A stretch of DNA of 9,700 nucleotides from an uncultured Campylobacter sp. (GCF_938045625.1 NZ_CALIAV010000002.1:1-9700), one strand, 5' to 3'. Shown: positions 1 to 6,225, counted from the first letter of the stretch. Notes: generated from the letters alone by a model not told the origin. Numbers and translations: made by a program.

Positions 1-46
1 AGTCTGAATAAAGCCCTTTTTCGGTTTCGTTTTCAAAAGCTTTCAT
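1..46 (-). CDS. 5' end of unknown gene, cut by window edge
   Basis: Only the first 15 codons are inside the window; on the minus strand they read MKAFENETEKGLYSD. The start is supported by a TAGGAG ribosome binding site eight bases upstream. It begins one base after the stop codon of the AlpA-like gene, so the two are almost certainly co-transcribed as part of the integrative element. No family can be recognised from 15 residues. Confidence 0.55.
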   Translation of the reverse strand, partial: MKAFENETEKGLYSD

Positions 47-47
47 A

Positions 48-239
48 TTACGCGCTCCTATCTTGTAGATACGCGTCAAGGTCGCTTTTTAAAAAGCGGA
101 TGGTGCGCTCGGTTAAGCGTTTTGGCTTCGGGAAATCGTCGCGCTTCATAAAACGCCATAACGTAGCGGTCGAAATGCCTAAATACTGCGCCGTTTCTTT
201 CGGGCTTAGCGTGTTGTTCTTTACGATTAATGGGTTCAT
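48..239 (-). CDS. AlpA-family helix-turn-helix regulator / excisionase-like protein
   Basis: A 63-residue DNA-binding protein of the AlpA/MerR-like winged-helix class found in P4-type islands. In other systems these proteins act as integrase activators or as excisionases (recombination directionality factors). The helix-turn-helix spans about residues 11-31 (LSPKETAQYLGISTATLWRF). It is followed by the family's DFPKPKRL turn (35-42) and the wing-to-helix segment IRFLKSDLDAYL (47-58). The length is normal for the family. The start is fixed by an AAGGAG site at 248-253, eight bases before the ATG. It lies about 250 bp downstream of the broken integrase in the same direction and one base ahead of the next gene. 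The family call is secure; whether it is an excisionase or an activator is inference from context. Confidence 0.85.
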   Translation of the reverse strand: MNPLIVKNNTLSPKETAQYLGISTATLWRFMKRDDFPKPKRLTERTIRFLKSDLDAYLQDRSA

Positions 240-487
240 AATAAAAACTCCTTACGAGTGATATTATTTATCCGTGTGCGCACTTGAATAAATATGAGTG
301 AAATATTAGCAAATAATGAAATTTTTTTCAGGACAATAAAAATTTTTAATACGCCCTATTTTAGGGCATTTACGCGCATCTTTTTTTGTGAAACTTAAAA
401 AAGTTGGGGGTAATGTTTCACGATAATGTATTGTGGGGCATTAATTAAAGATAGGGGGTGTTTTTTGGTGAGGTGTTAAAATATGGC
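240..487. other. Non-coding spacer between integrase and alpA-like gene
   Basis: No plausible gene lies in these 248 bp. They contain a perfect GCCCTA/TAGGGC hairpin (353-367), GTGAAAC/GTTTCAC inverted arms (388-394 and 415-421) enclosing a second small stem AACTT/AAGTT (392-405), an 8-bp palindrome GTGCGCAC near 276-283, and two similar stretches GAGTGATATTA and GAGTGAAATATTA near 256-266 and 294-306. The spacer must hold the end of integrase transcription and the control region of the alpA-like gene. No convincing -10 box was found at a sensible distance from its ribosome binding site. Confidence 0.5.
353..367. repeat. Perfect short hairpin, possible integrase terminator or operator
   Basis: Six-base arms GCCCTA and TAGGGC are separated by TTT. 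On the minus strand the hairpin lies about 120 bp after the integrase stop and is followed by GTATTAAAAATTTTTA, which is A/T-rich but not a clean U tract. It could be a weak terminator for the integrase or a regulatory site for the alpA-like gene downstream. Confidence 0.4.
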
Positions 488-1682
488 TTAATATTCCCCT
501 TTCGCTTCGTCTAAATAGTCGCTCCACCACTGCATAAGCTCGGCGCGCTCGTCCAGTCTTTGGCTTCTGTCGTAGATTGATTTTATTTTATTGCGCTCTC
601 TGTGGTCTAGGCAAAGCTCTATTATTTCCGCGTCTTTGCCGTGTCGTTTGATATTTTCGTTTAGTAGCGTCGAGGCGGTCGCCCTTAGTCCGTGAAATAC
701 CGTTTCATCGCCGAAGCCTAGCCTTTTAAGCGCATAATTGAGCGTGTTTTCGCTTAGCGGTTTTAGGCTCGTTATGTCGCTAGGAAATACGAAATCGCCT
801 CGCCTTATCTCGTATTGAGCCCTTAAAAGCTCTTTTGTTTGCCTGCTTAACGGCACGGCGAAGTCAGCTCGCATTTTCATTGCGTCCGCTGGAAATACGA
901 TGAGGTCTTTATCAAAACTCACGTATTGCCATTTTAGTTCTCTGACGTTCACGCTGCGTAAAAAGGTATGCGCGCCGAATATTAACGCCTGCTTGGTGCT
1001 GTTTGAGCCTCTAAAGCCGTCAATCGCCCTTAAAAGCTCGCCTAGCCTCTCGGGGTCTGTTATCGCTCTAAAGTTCTCGCATTTTGAGGTTTTAAAGGTG
1101 TCGGTAAAGATTATGTCGCGCGTCGGGTTATGGTCTATGTAGCCTTTACTAACGGCTAAGTCTAAAATCTTACGAAGTAGCCTAAACGTGCGTTTGCTCG
1201 TGTCGTGGCTTATGCCTTTTTTGGTTTCGGTCTCTTGTATGTGCTCGATGACCTGCGCGTAGTCTCTGCGCGCTAGCGTTTTAATGTCACCGTCTTTTAG
1301 ATAGGGCATAAGATAATTATTTAGAGGTATTTTTAGCCCGCTCTTTTTCTATCCACTCGCGCGCTACGTCCGCAAATTTAACCGCCTTTTGAGCTATCAC
1401 GGCTTTTTTAACGTCCTCGCCTCTCTCTTTTAGCCGTTTTAGCTCGGTCGCTTTGGCTCTTGCTTCGGCTAGCGTGATACTTGGATATTTGCCTATGATG
1501 ATTTGATTAGTTTTGCGGTTCTCGCCTGCGTATCTAAAAATAAACGTCTTGGTTAGGCTCTTTTTGCCCTGCACCGCATAAACGTAGAGATATGGAGTAG
1601 AAATATCTTTTATCCACTCTCTAACTTTGCCGTCTTTGAGCGTATAGGTTTTTAGTTGGCTATCTTTCGCAAACGTCGCCAT
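488..1682 (-). pseudogene. P4-type tyrosine recombinase (integrase), split by a frameshifting deletion
   Basis: A site-specific recombinase of the P4/bacteriophage-like integrase family, which moves the element in and out of the adjacent ssrA. The N-terminal fragment (1317-1682, 121 residues) holds the arm-type DNA-binding domain, with IIIGKYPSITLAEARAKA at 61-78, and the beginning of the core-binding domain (FADVAREWIEKERAKNTSK, then stop). The C-terminal fragment (488-1309, 273 residues) resumes at MPYLKDGDIKTL. It carries a complete catalytic set, numbered within the fragment: R118 (FLRSVN), K145 (MKMR), H206 and R209 (FHGLR), H236 (LDHRER) and nucleophile Y246 (SIYDRS). The two fragments are in different frames. 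The second ATG has no ribosome binding site, so it is not a separate gene. Family members usually have about 16 residues between the ...S of the first fragment and the PYL of the second; only about 5-6 could be encoded here. A deletion of roughly 31-32 bp is therefore more likely than a one-base slip. The first start has a weak AAGG seven bases upstream. Confidence 0.88.
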
Positions 1683-1692
1683 TTTCTCGCCT

Positions 1693-1871
1693 TTTTGTGT
1701 GTGCGTAAGTGTGCTTTTGGGTGTGTAAATTAAATTTGTTCGTTTTTAAACACACTCAAAATCTAGCTTTTTGCATTTATGATTTTATGCAAAGCCCCAT
1801 TATGTCGGATTATCTTGTTTTGAGTGTGTAAAAATTTAGCGTTTTACTCTTGCACACTCAAAAACACACTT
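1693..1871. repeat. Inverted and direct 12-bp repeats, putative integrase arm-type sites
   Basis: The motif TTTTGAGTGTGT is perfect at 1818-1829 (plus) and 1750-1761 (as its complement ACACACTCAAAA). One-mismatch copies lie at 1715-1726 (TTTTGGGTGTGT) and 1852-1863 (GCACACTCAAAA). A two-mismatch copy is at 1693-1704 (TTTTGTGTGTGC). A related half motif TAAGTGTG occurs at 1706-1713 and, inverted, at 1865-1872. All lie within 180 bp upstream of the integrase start. Clustered short repeats of mixed orientation beside an att core are typical of sites bound by the N-terminal domain of tyrosine integrases. Iterons or operator sites for the AlpA-like protein are alternatives. Confidence 0.65.
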
Positions 1872-1884
1872 ATTTTCTTGAAAA

Positions 1885-1914
1885 TGTATGATATTGTATG
1901 AAATCTTATGAAAT
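1885..1914 (+). repeat. Three helically phased 10-bp direct repeats
   Basis: Units TGTATGATAT (1885-1894), TGTATGAAAT (1895-1904) and CTTATGAAAT (1905-1914) follow each other without gaps, so TATGA recurs exactly every 10 bp on one face of the helix. They lie between the putative arm-type sites and the ssrA 3' end. In characterised integrase systems, excisionase often binds cooperatively at such a position, so the AlpA-like protein is a candidate ligand. That is inference from layout only. Confidence 0.55.
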
Positions 1915-1984
1915 GCTAAAAGTGGTTTAAAGCTCGTATTTTAGGGCTTTTTGAAGTCTTTTGAAATCTCGTGAAAATGATAAA

Positions 1985-2342
1985 TGGTGGAAGCGAGGGG
2001 GATCGAACCCCTGTCCAAAAACAAACCGATTACAGCCTCTACACGCTTAGCAAAAGTGAAAATTTCATCTAAAAGGGCTCACTTTCCAAAACCTTATTTT
2101 AGACTAAGACAAGATTTCGGTTAATAGCTCGTCAGGCTACCAACCTACGCTAGCTGGGGTTACTCGCCGTTATCTTAGCTAGTATCAGACTAGGCGAGGC
2201 TCAACTGAACTTACGCAGCTTTAGCGTAAGCAGGAGCGTAGTTAACGTTGTTTGCGTTTAAATTTATTTGAGCTTTTTACGCTTTGCTCAAAGCGACGTG
2301 CCACCGTGACCGCTCCGCTCCTGTCGAAGCCAAGTCGCTCCC
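1985..2342 (-). ncRNA. ssrA: tmRNA (transfer-messenger RNA)
   Basis: Rescues stalled ribosomes by trans-translation with SmpB and marks the unfinished protein for proteolysis. The mature 5' end GGGAGCGACTTGGC is at 2342 and the encoded 3' end TCGCTTCCACCA at 1985. GGGAGCG pairs with CGCTTCC to give the seven-pair acceptor stem, including one G-U pair. GGTTCGATCC near the 3' end is the T-arm. The tag frame starts at the resume codon GCA (2253-2255) and reads ANNVNYAPAYAKAA, ending at TAA (2211-2213). This differs from the C. jejuni tag as I recall it (ANNVKFAPAYAKAA) at two positions. The 358-nt length is normal. The gene is intact although it borders the integrative element, as expected when the crossover regenerates the 3' end. 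Confidence 0.96.
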
Positions 2343-2383
2343 GTAAGAATAGGCCAAATTTAGCCTCGTTTTAAAGGTTGTGG

Positions 2384-2389
2384 ATTATA
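2384..2389 (-). promoter_or_regulatory. -10 box of ssrA promoter
   Basis: TATAAT on the minus strand, in the context ATAATATAATCC and preceded by A-rich DNA, lies about 42 bases before the mature tmRNA 5' end. That leaves a short precursor leader to be removed by processing. No clear -35 is seen, which is normal for Campylobacter housekeeping promoters. Confidence 0.6.
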
Positions 2390-2408
2390 TTATTTTTTGT
2401 ATTTTTTG

Positions 2409-2816
2409 TCAAACGTCTAGTTTTTGAGGGATTTTTACGATATTGGCGTCCAACGGACTGAAAAACTCGGCATCGTTTTCTATATCGTTTTTGTATCTGT
2501 TAAACTGATCGCTCAGCAAAAGCAACCAGTCTACAAAGTCATCGTTTGCGGGCCCCTGCAAATTTCGTGCTTCACCGCAAATTTCCTCTGCTAGCGTAGT
2601 TAATTTTAGTATAGGATCAAGCTTCATAAAGCCTGCAGCAGACTTAATATTATGAAAAATTCTAAAAAGCTCGCCGATATAGCCACTATACCTATCCGGC
2701 CTAGTGAGCCCTATGATGAGCGGTTCCATCAGATCGCACATCAAGGAGTAATGCGACAAAAACTCCTCCACGATGTCGTAAGAGTAGTCTATCTCGAGGC
2801 TTCTTAGTATTCCCAT
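2409..2816 (-). CDS. Stand-alone Hpt (histidine phosphotransfer) domain protein
   Basis: A 135-residue cytoplasmic helical protein built around one histidine-containing phosphotransfer domain, which relays phosphoryl groups between histidine kinases and response regulators. The signature FHNIKSAAGFMKL (54-66) places the phospho-accepting histidine at H55 and the conserved lysine at K58. It is followed by the helix LTTLAEEICGEARNL (72-86), as in CheA P1 domains. No kinase, receiver or membrane segment is present, so a partner must be encoded elsewhere. The start is supported by TAAGGA about eight bases before the ATG. It is transcribed divergently from panB across an 84-bp gap and towards ssrA. 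The family assignment is firm; its pathway (chemotaxis or another phosphorelay) cannot be told from this window. Confidence 0.82.
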   Translation of the reverse strand: MGILRSLEIDYSYDIVEEFLSHYSLMCDLMEPLIIGLTRPDRYSGYIGELFRIFHNIKSAAGFMKLDPILKLTTLAEEICGEARNLQGPANDDFVDWLLLLSDQFNRYKNDIENDAEFFSPLDANIVKIPQKLDV

Positions 2817-2842
2817 TTATTTTCCTTAAAACTATTATCGTG

Positions 2843-2848
2843 ATTGTA
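2843..2848 (-). promoter_or_regulatory. Candidate -10 of the hpt gene
   Basis: TACAAT on the minus strand lies about 16 bases upstream of the TAAGGA ribosome binding site of the Hpt gene. The nearby ATAATA closer to the gene is an alternative but would leave almost no leader. Confidence 0.4.
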
Positions 2849-2860
2849 ACATTTTTTTGA

Positions 2861-2866
2861 TAAAAT
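2861..2866 (+). promoter_or_regulatory. Candidate -10 of panB
   Basis: TAAAAT is preceded by the T-rich stretch ACATTTTTTTGA, the usual look of a Campylobacter sigma-70 promoter that lacks a strong -35. It gives a leader of about 30 bases ending in a strong AAGGAGG site at 2889-2895. Confidence 0.5.
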
Positions 2867-2900
2867 TAAAAATAAAACACCTAAATTTAAGGAGGAATTT

Positions 2901-3704
2901 ATGTTAAAAAATGATAAAAAAGTTACAATTTATGATATAATTAACAAAAAGGGTGTTGAGCCTATCGTTATGATCACGGCTTACGACGCTCTTTTTGCGC
3001 AGCTTTTTGACGATTACGTCGACATTATCTTAGTGGGCGACAGTCTAAATATGAGCTTTAACGGCAAAAAAGACACCCTTAGCTTAAAAATGAATGACGC
3101 GCTTTATCACGTTAAGGCTGTTTTGCAGGGCGCAAAGCATGCTTTTGTCGTTGTTGATATGCCATTTGGTAGCTATCAGGACGAAAAATCAGCGCTAAAA
3201 AACGCGACTAAATTTATCAAAGCCGGCGCAGACGCAGTCAAATTTGAAGGCGGTCTAAAAGCCGCTCCTATCGTAAAAAGGCTCGTGGGCGAGGGTATAA
3301 ACGTGATGGCTCACATCGGGCTCATGCCTCAGTTCGTGCGAAACGAGGGCGGCTACAAGATAAAAGGGCGCAGCGAGGCTGACGAGGCGCGCCTTATCGA
3401 AGAAGCGCAGGCTCTGGAGCATGCAGGGGCATTCTCGGCTGTGCTAGAGGGCACGGTTAGCAGCGTCGCCGCAAAGGTCGCAAAAAGCGTAAAAATGCCT
3501 ATCATCGGCATCGGGGCGGGTGCCGACGTAGACGGACAGGTGCTCGTGTGGAGCGACATACTCGGCTTTTTTGACGAGTTTAAGCCTAAATTTGTCAAGC
3601 GCTATCTTGACGGCGCAAATTTGGTGCGAACGGCGGTAGAAGCCTATGCTCACGAAGTTAGAGAAAAGACCTTCCCCTGCGAGGAGTTTGAGTATAAAAT
3701 TTAG
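2901..3704 (+). CDS. panB: 3-methyl-2-oxobutanoate hydroxymethyltransferase
   Basis: Cytoplasmic enzyme that transfers a one-carbon unit from 5,10-methylenetetrahydrofolate to 2-oxoisovalerate, giving ketopantoate, the first committed step of pantothenate (vitamin B5) synthesis. The 267 residues match the usual length of about 264. Metal ligands are visible at D47 (LVGDSLNM), D86 (VVVDMPFGSY) and E116 (KFEGG), with catalytic E183 (AVLEGTV). Each is offset by two from the E. coli positions 45, 84, 114 and 181 as I recall them. HIGLMPQ (138-144) and IIGIGAGADVDGQVLVW (201-217) are also characteristic. The start has an ideal AAGGAGG six bases upstream. panC and panD are not in the window, so the gene is not part of a local pan operon. 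No terminator was identified after the stop. Confidence 0.96.
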   Translation: MLKNDKKVTIYDIINKKGVEPIVMITAYDALFAQLFDDYVDIILVGDSLNMSFNGKKDTLSLKMNDALYHVKAVLQGAKHAFVVVDMPFGSYQDEKSALKNATKFIKAGADAVKFEGGLKAAPIVKRLVGEGINVMAHIGLMPQFVRNEGGYKIKGRSEADEARLIEEAQALEHAGAFSAVLEGTVSSVAAKVAKSVKMPIIGIGAGADVDGQVLVWSDILGFFDEFKPKFVKRYLDGANLVRTAVEAYAHEVREKTFPCEEFEYKI

Positions 3705-3836
3705 CTTGTTTTGAGTAAATCTAGTCGGCGGGGCAAATTTGATCATCCGGCAAACGGCGGCAAATTTGAGCCTTAGGCGTTAAATTTGACGAACAGAGTT
3801 TGAGTTAAATTTGAACGCTTGCATTTATCAGTTCCT

Positions 3837-3850
3837 CGTCAAATTTGACG
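3837..3850. repeat. 14-bp perfect palindrome CGTCAAATTTGACG
   Basis: A perfect palindrome in the 196-bp spacer after panB, about 50 bp before the start of the Sel1-repeat gene. It is the cleanest local copy of the AAATTT-centred motif that recurs in most spacers here. It could be an operator for the downstream gene or merely a member of a genome-wide motif family. Confidence 0.5.
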
Positions 3851-3900
3851 GGCAAATTTAGCTATCAAAACAAGACTGGATTGAAAACGAGGAGTAAATT

Positions 3901-4750
3901 TTGAAAATTTTATTGATTTTAGCGACGCTTTTGGGCTCGCCAATGGCTTCAAATCCGAATTTTGGGCTAGGTATCGATAGCCTAGGCGAGCAAAACGAGC
4001 AAACGCAAAACGAGAAGCGATTTTCTAAGCGCGAGGAGGCCGCGAGGCAAGCTATCGAAAACGCCGATGAGGGCGACGCGATGAGCTACGCGGCGCTGGG
4101 TAGTATGCATTTTAGCGGGCTGAGGGCTGATAAAAGTAACGAAAAAGCCGAGCTTTTCTTTGAAAAATCGTGCGAGCTGGGAAACGGCACGGGGTGCTTT
4201 GATCTGGCGCTTTTAAACGTCAAGGAAATTTTCGGTCCCAAAGATGAAAGTAAAATATTTCGCCTCTACAAAAAAGGCTGCGAGCTATGCTCTGAAGCGG
4301 CTTGCAACAACCTGGGCCTCATCTACGAATCGCAAAACGATCTCAAAAAAATCCATAAATTTATATGCCAAAGCGTGCAGGAAATTTGACGGCGCGGGCT
4401 GCTATAACTATGGCAGGATGATGCATGAGGGACTAGGCGCAGAGCACGATCTGGCAAGCGCGCACAAGGCTTTTGACACCTCGTGCTACATGAAAAACGC
4501 GCTTGGCTGCTATGCTCTGGGTTATGTTTACGAGCACGCGCAGGGTGTGGAGTTTGCGGTTTATGACGCCTACGACGGCTATTCGCGCGCTTGCAAGCTC
4601 GGCAATGACGACGGCTGCAGGACTTTAGGATTTGAAAACTACAAGAAAAATATCAAAATTTACGAAAAATTCGAGTCCATCGCGGAGGGTTGTAAATTTG
4701 GCAACGATAGCGACTGCAAGCTTTTAAAGGCAAGGATAGCGGAGTTTTAA
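3901..4750 (+). pseudogene. Sel1-repeat, cysteine-paired secreted protein (Hcp-like), frameshifted at A7
   Basis: Helicobacter cysteine-rich (Hcp)-type protein: stacked Sel1-like helical repeats each locked by a disulfide, exported to the periplasm or outside. The TTG start at 3901 is supported by CGAGGAG (3888-3894) and by a short signal peptide, MKILLILATLLGSPMA. The first frame stops at 4389 after 162 codons. The repeats continue in the next frame to 4750, and the switch lies at seven A's (4345-4351). Removing one A gives a continuous 282-residue protein, a normal length for this family. Cysteine pairs in the corrected protein are 91/99, 127/135, 159/167, 195/203, 231/239 and 264/272, every pair exactly eight apart and successive pairs 32-36 apart, so the correction is well supported. 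As read, the product would end after two pairs. A sequencing error, a fixed frameshift, or slippage on the A tract are all possible. The exact function of this family member is unknown. Confidence 0.85.
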
Positions 4751-4812
4751 GCTCGGGCTGATTTTTGACTACACTCGGTCGTTTTCCCGTCAAATTTAAT
4801 CCGATTTTTGAG

Positions 4813-4850
4813 ATTTATCCGCTTTACTTAGCGGATAAATTTTATCTTTT
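4813..4850 (+). terminator. Rho-independent terminator after the Sel1-repeat gene
   Basis: Perfect 11-base arms ATTTATCCGCT (4813-4823) and AGCGGATAAAT (4830-4840) with a TTACTT loop are followed by TTTATCTTTT. The stem can extend by two more pairs outward. It lies 63 bases after the stop of the Sel1-repeat gene and separates it from ruvB. Confidence 0.85.
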
Positions 4851-4855
4851 ATTTG

Positions 4856-4912
4856 AAAGTAAATTTTACTTTATACGATTTTAAAATCATTTACGGCGTC
4901 AAATTTGGCGCC
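4856..4912. repeat. Three consecutive palindromes upstream of ruvB
   Basis: Directly after the terminator lie AAAGTAAA-T-TTTACTTT (4856-4872, perfect arms), GATTTTAAAATC (4877-4888, perfect) and the near-palindrome GGCGTCAAATTTGGCGCC (4895-4912, asymmetric at one pair of positions). They lie 55-115 bp upstream of the probable ruvB -10, where upstream regulators could bind. No known operator is recognised. Confidence 0.45.
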
Positions 4913-4967
4913 TAAATCGAAGCCTAGTTTCAAGCGAGCCCAAAGCCAAAACTTACCCAAAATTTTG

Positions 4968-4973
4968 TAAAAT
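4968..4973 (+). promoter_or_regulatory. Candidate -10 of ruvB
   Basis: TAAAAT with a TG just upstream (TTTTGTAAAATG) lies 33 bases before the ruvB start. The following leader is short and has only a weak ribosome binding site. Confidence 0.45.
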
Positions 4974-5006
4974 GCGGCAAATTTACGAAAAATAGAGCCG
5001 AAAAAA

Positions 5007-6026
5007 ATGGATAGAATAGTCGAAATAGAAAAAATAAGCTTTGAGAACGATTTTGAGGTATCGCTGCGCCCCACGCGCTTTGAGGACTACATCGGGCAAG
5101 AAAAGATCAAGCAAAATTTAGGCGTCTTTATAAAAGCTGCTAAAAAGCGCGGCGAGTGCCTAGATCACGTGCTTTTCTATGGGCCTCCGGGCCTTGGTAA
5201 GACGACGCTGGCGCACATCATCGCAAACGAAATGGGCGTGAGTATCAAGATGACGGCTGCTCCGATGATAGAAAAAAGCGGCGATCTGGCGGCGGTGCTA
5301 ACAAATTTGCAAGAAGGCGACGTGCTGTTTATCGACGAGATACATCGCCTCAGCCCCGCGATCGAGGAGGTGCTCTATCCTGCGATGGAGGACTTTCGCC
5401 TAGATATCATTATAGGCTCGGGACCTGCGGCACAAACGATCAAAATCGACCTGCCTAAATTTACGCTCATCGGCGCTACGACGCGCGCGGGCATGATCTC
5501 GGCACCTCTGCGAGATAGATTTGGCATGGATTTTAGGTTGCAGTTTTACACTCGCGAGGAACTGGCTCGTATCGTGCAGATCGCCTCGGTAAAGCTCGGC
5601 AAAGAGTGCGAAAAAGCCGCCGCTCTCGAGGTTGCCGCTCGTTCGCGCGCCACGCCTAGGATCGCGCTACGACTGCTAAAACGCATACGAGACTTTGCCG
5701 AGGTAAACGACGAAGCCATCATCTCGCAACCCCGCGCCAAAGAGGCTCTGGACGCGCTTGGCGTAAATGATATCGGCTTTGACGAGATGGATATCAAGTA
5801 TCTAGAAATCCTGCTCGCCGCTAAACGCCGTCCGATGGGTCTAAGCACGATCGCAGCGGCTCTAAGCGAGGACGAGGGTACGGTCGAGGACGTGATAGAG
5901 CCCTATCTGCTCGCTAACGGCTACATCGAGCGCACCGCTAAAGGCAGGCTCGCAAGCGCCAAAGCCTACGAGGTGTTTAAGCTCAAATTTGACGGGGATA
6001 CGCAAAAGGGGTTGTTTGAGGAGTAG
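5007..6026 (+). CDS. ruvB: Holliday junction branch-migration DNA helicase RuvB
   Basis: AAA+ ATPase motor that, as hexameric rings with RuvA, drives branch migration of Holliday junctions during recombinational repair. The 339 residues match the usual size. Visible motifs are the RuvB N-terminal SLRPTRFEDYIGQ (19-31), Walker A GPPGLGKTT (59-67), Walker B LFIDEIHR (107-114), sensor I GATTRAG (156-162), arginine finger R169 in APLRDRFG, sensor II ATPRIALR (215-222), and the C-terminal winged helix with RRPMGLSTIAAAL (274-286). The ATG at 5007 is preceded by an A-rich stretch and only a weak GAGCC, so translation may be modest. It stands alone between a terminator and a 295-bp spacer; ruvA and ruvC are not adjacent, as is common in Campylobacter. 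No lesion is seen. Confidence 0.97.
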   Translation: MDRIVEIEKISFENDFEVSLRPTRFEDYIGQEKIKQNLGVFIKAAKKRGECLDHVLFYGPPGLGKTTLAHIIANEMGVSIKMTAAPMIEKSGDLAAVLTNLQEGDVLFIDEIHRLSPAIEEVLYPAMEDFRLDIIIGSGPAAQTIKIDLPKFTLIGATTRAGMISAPLRDRFGMDFRLQFYTREELARIVQIASVKLGKECEKAAALEVAARSRATPRIALRLLKRIRDFAEVNDEAIISQPRAKEALDALGVNDIGFDEMDIKYLEILLAAKRRPMGLSTIAAALSEDEGTVEDVIEPYLLANGYIERTAKGRLASAKAYEVFKLKFDGDTQKGLFEE

Positions 6027-6196
6027 GGCAAATTTGGCTCGCTCGTAAAATTTAATCGCCAAATTTTAGTCGCTTTTTGCTAAATCTGCCTAAAGCCGTC
6101 GGTAAGTAAAATTTGAGCTTTTAAATTTGCTGCCGTCTGGTTAGTCGGCCGTCAAATTTGACTATATTTTTGCTATCCGCTCGGACTAAAAACGCT

Positions 6197-6225
6197 CGCG
6201 AAATTTAACCCGCTCAAATTTCGCG
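6197..6225. repeat. Perfect 10-bp inverted repeat
   Basis: Arms CGCGAAATTT (6197-6206) and AAATTTCGCG (6216-6225) are separated by nine bases. No T tract follows on either side, so it is not a standard terminator. It lies about 70-100 bp upstream of the next gene's -10 box. Confidence 0.55.

Larger units (their letters stand above)
1683..1984. other. Probable attachment-site region between integrase and ssrA
   Basis: This 302-bp spacer holds no supported gene. It contains copies of a TTTTGAGTGTGT motif in both orientations, three helically phased TATGA-containing 10-bp units, and a TTTGCAT/ATGCAAA inverted repeat (1770-1776 and 1787-1793). It ends at the CCA of ssrA. P4-type integrases commonly recombine within the 3' end of tRNA or tmRNA genes, placing the integrase next to the target and reading away from it, which is the layout here. 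The exact core crossover sequence cannot be fixed because the other end of the element is outside the window. It also contains the integrase promoter region, where no clear -10 was identified. Confidence 0.65.

Noticed and set aside
900..1142. Plus-strand 80-codon frame inside the integrase
   Set aside because: It is entirely antisense to the catalytic domain, whose residues are conserved, and has no ribosome binding site.
1693..1914. CRISPR array or plasmid iterons
   Set aside because: The repeats are too short, vary in orientation and spacing, and there are no uniform spacers, Cas genes or replication gene nearby.
1928..1957. AAAGCTC/GGGCTTT hairpin as the ssrA terminator
   Set aside because: On the minus strand the stem has a mismatch and lacks a T tract; the plus strand looks better but has no gene to terminate.
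3353..3746. Two minus-strand frames opposite the end of panB
   Set aside because: They are antisense to conserved panB sequence, low in complexity, and without start signals.
4244..4389. Separate gene starting at the ATG at 4244
   Set aside because: The first 36 codons of that frame do not resemble Sel1 repeats and overlap the true frame. Only the part after the A7 tract continues the repeats, so it is one frameshifted gene.
4871..5074. Minus-strand 67-codon frame across the ruvB start
   Set aside because: It begins inside ruvB and covers its upstream palindromes; no supporting start signal or family.
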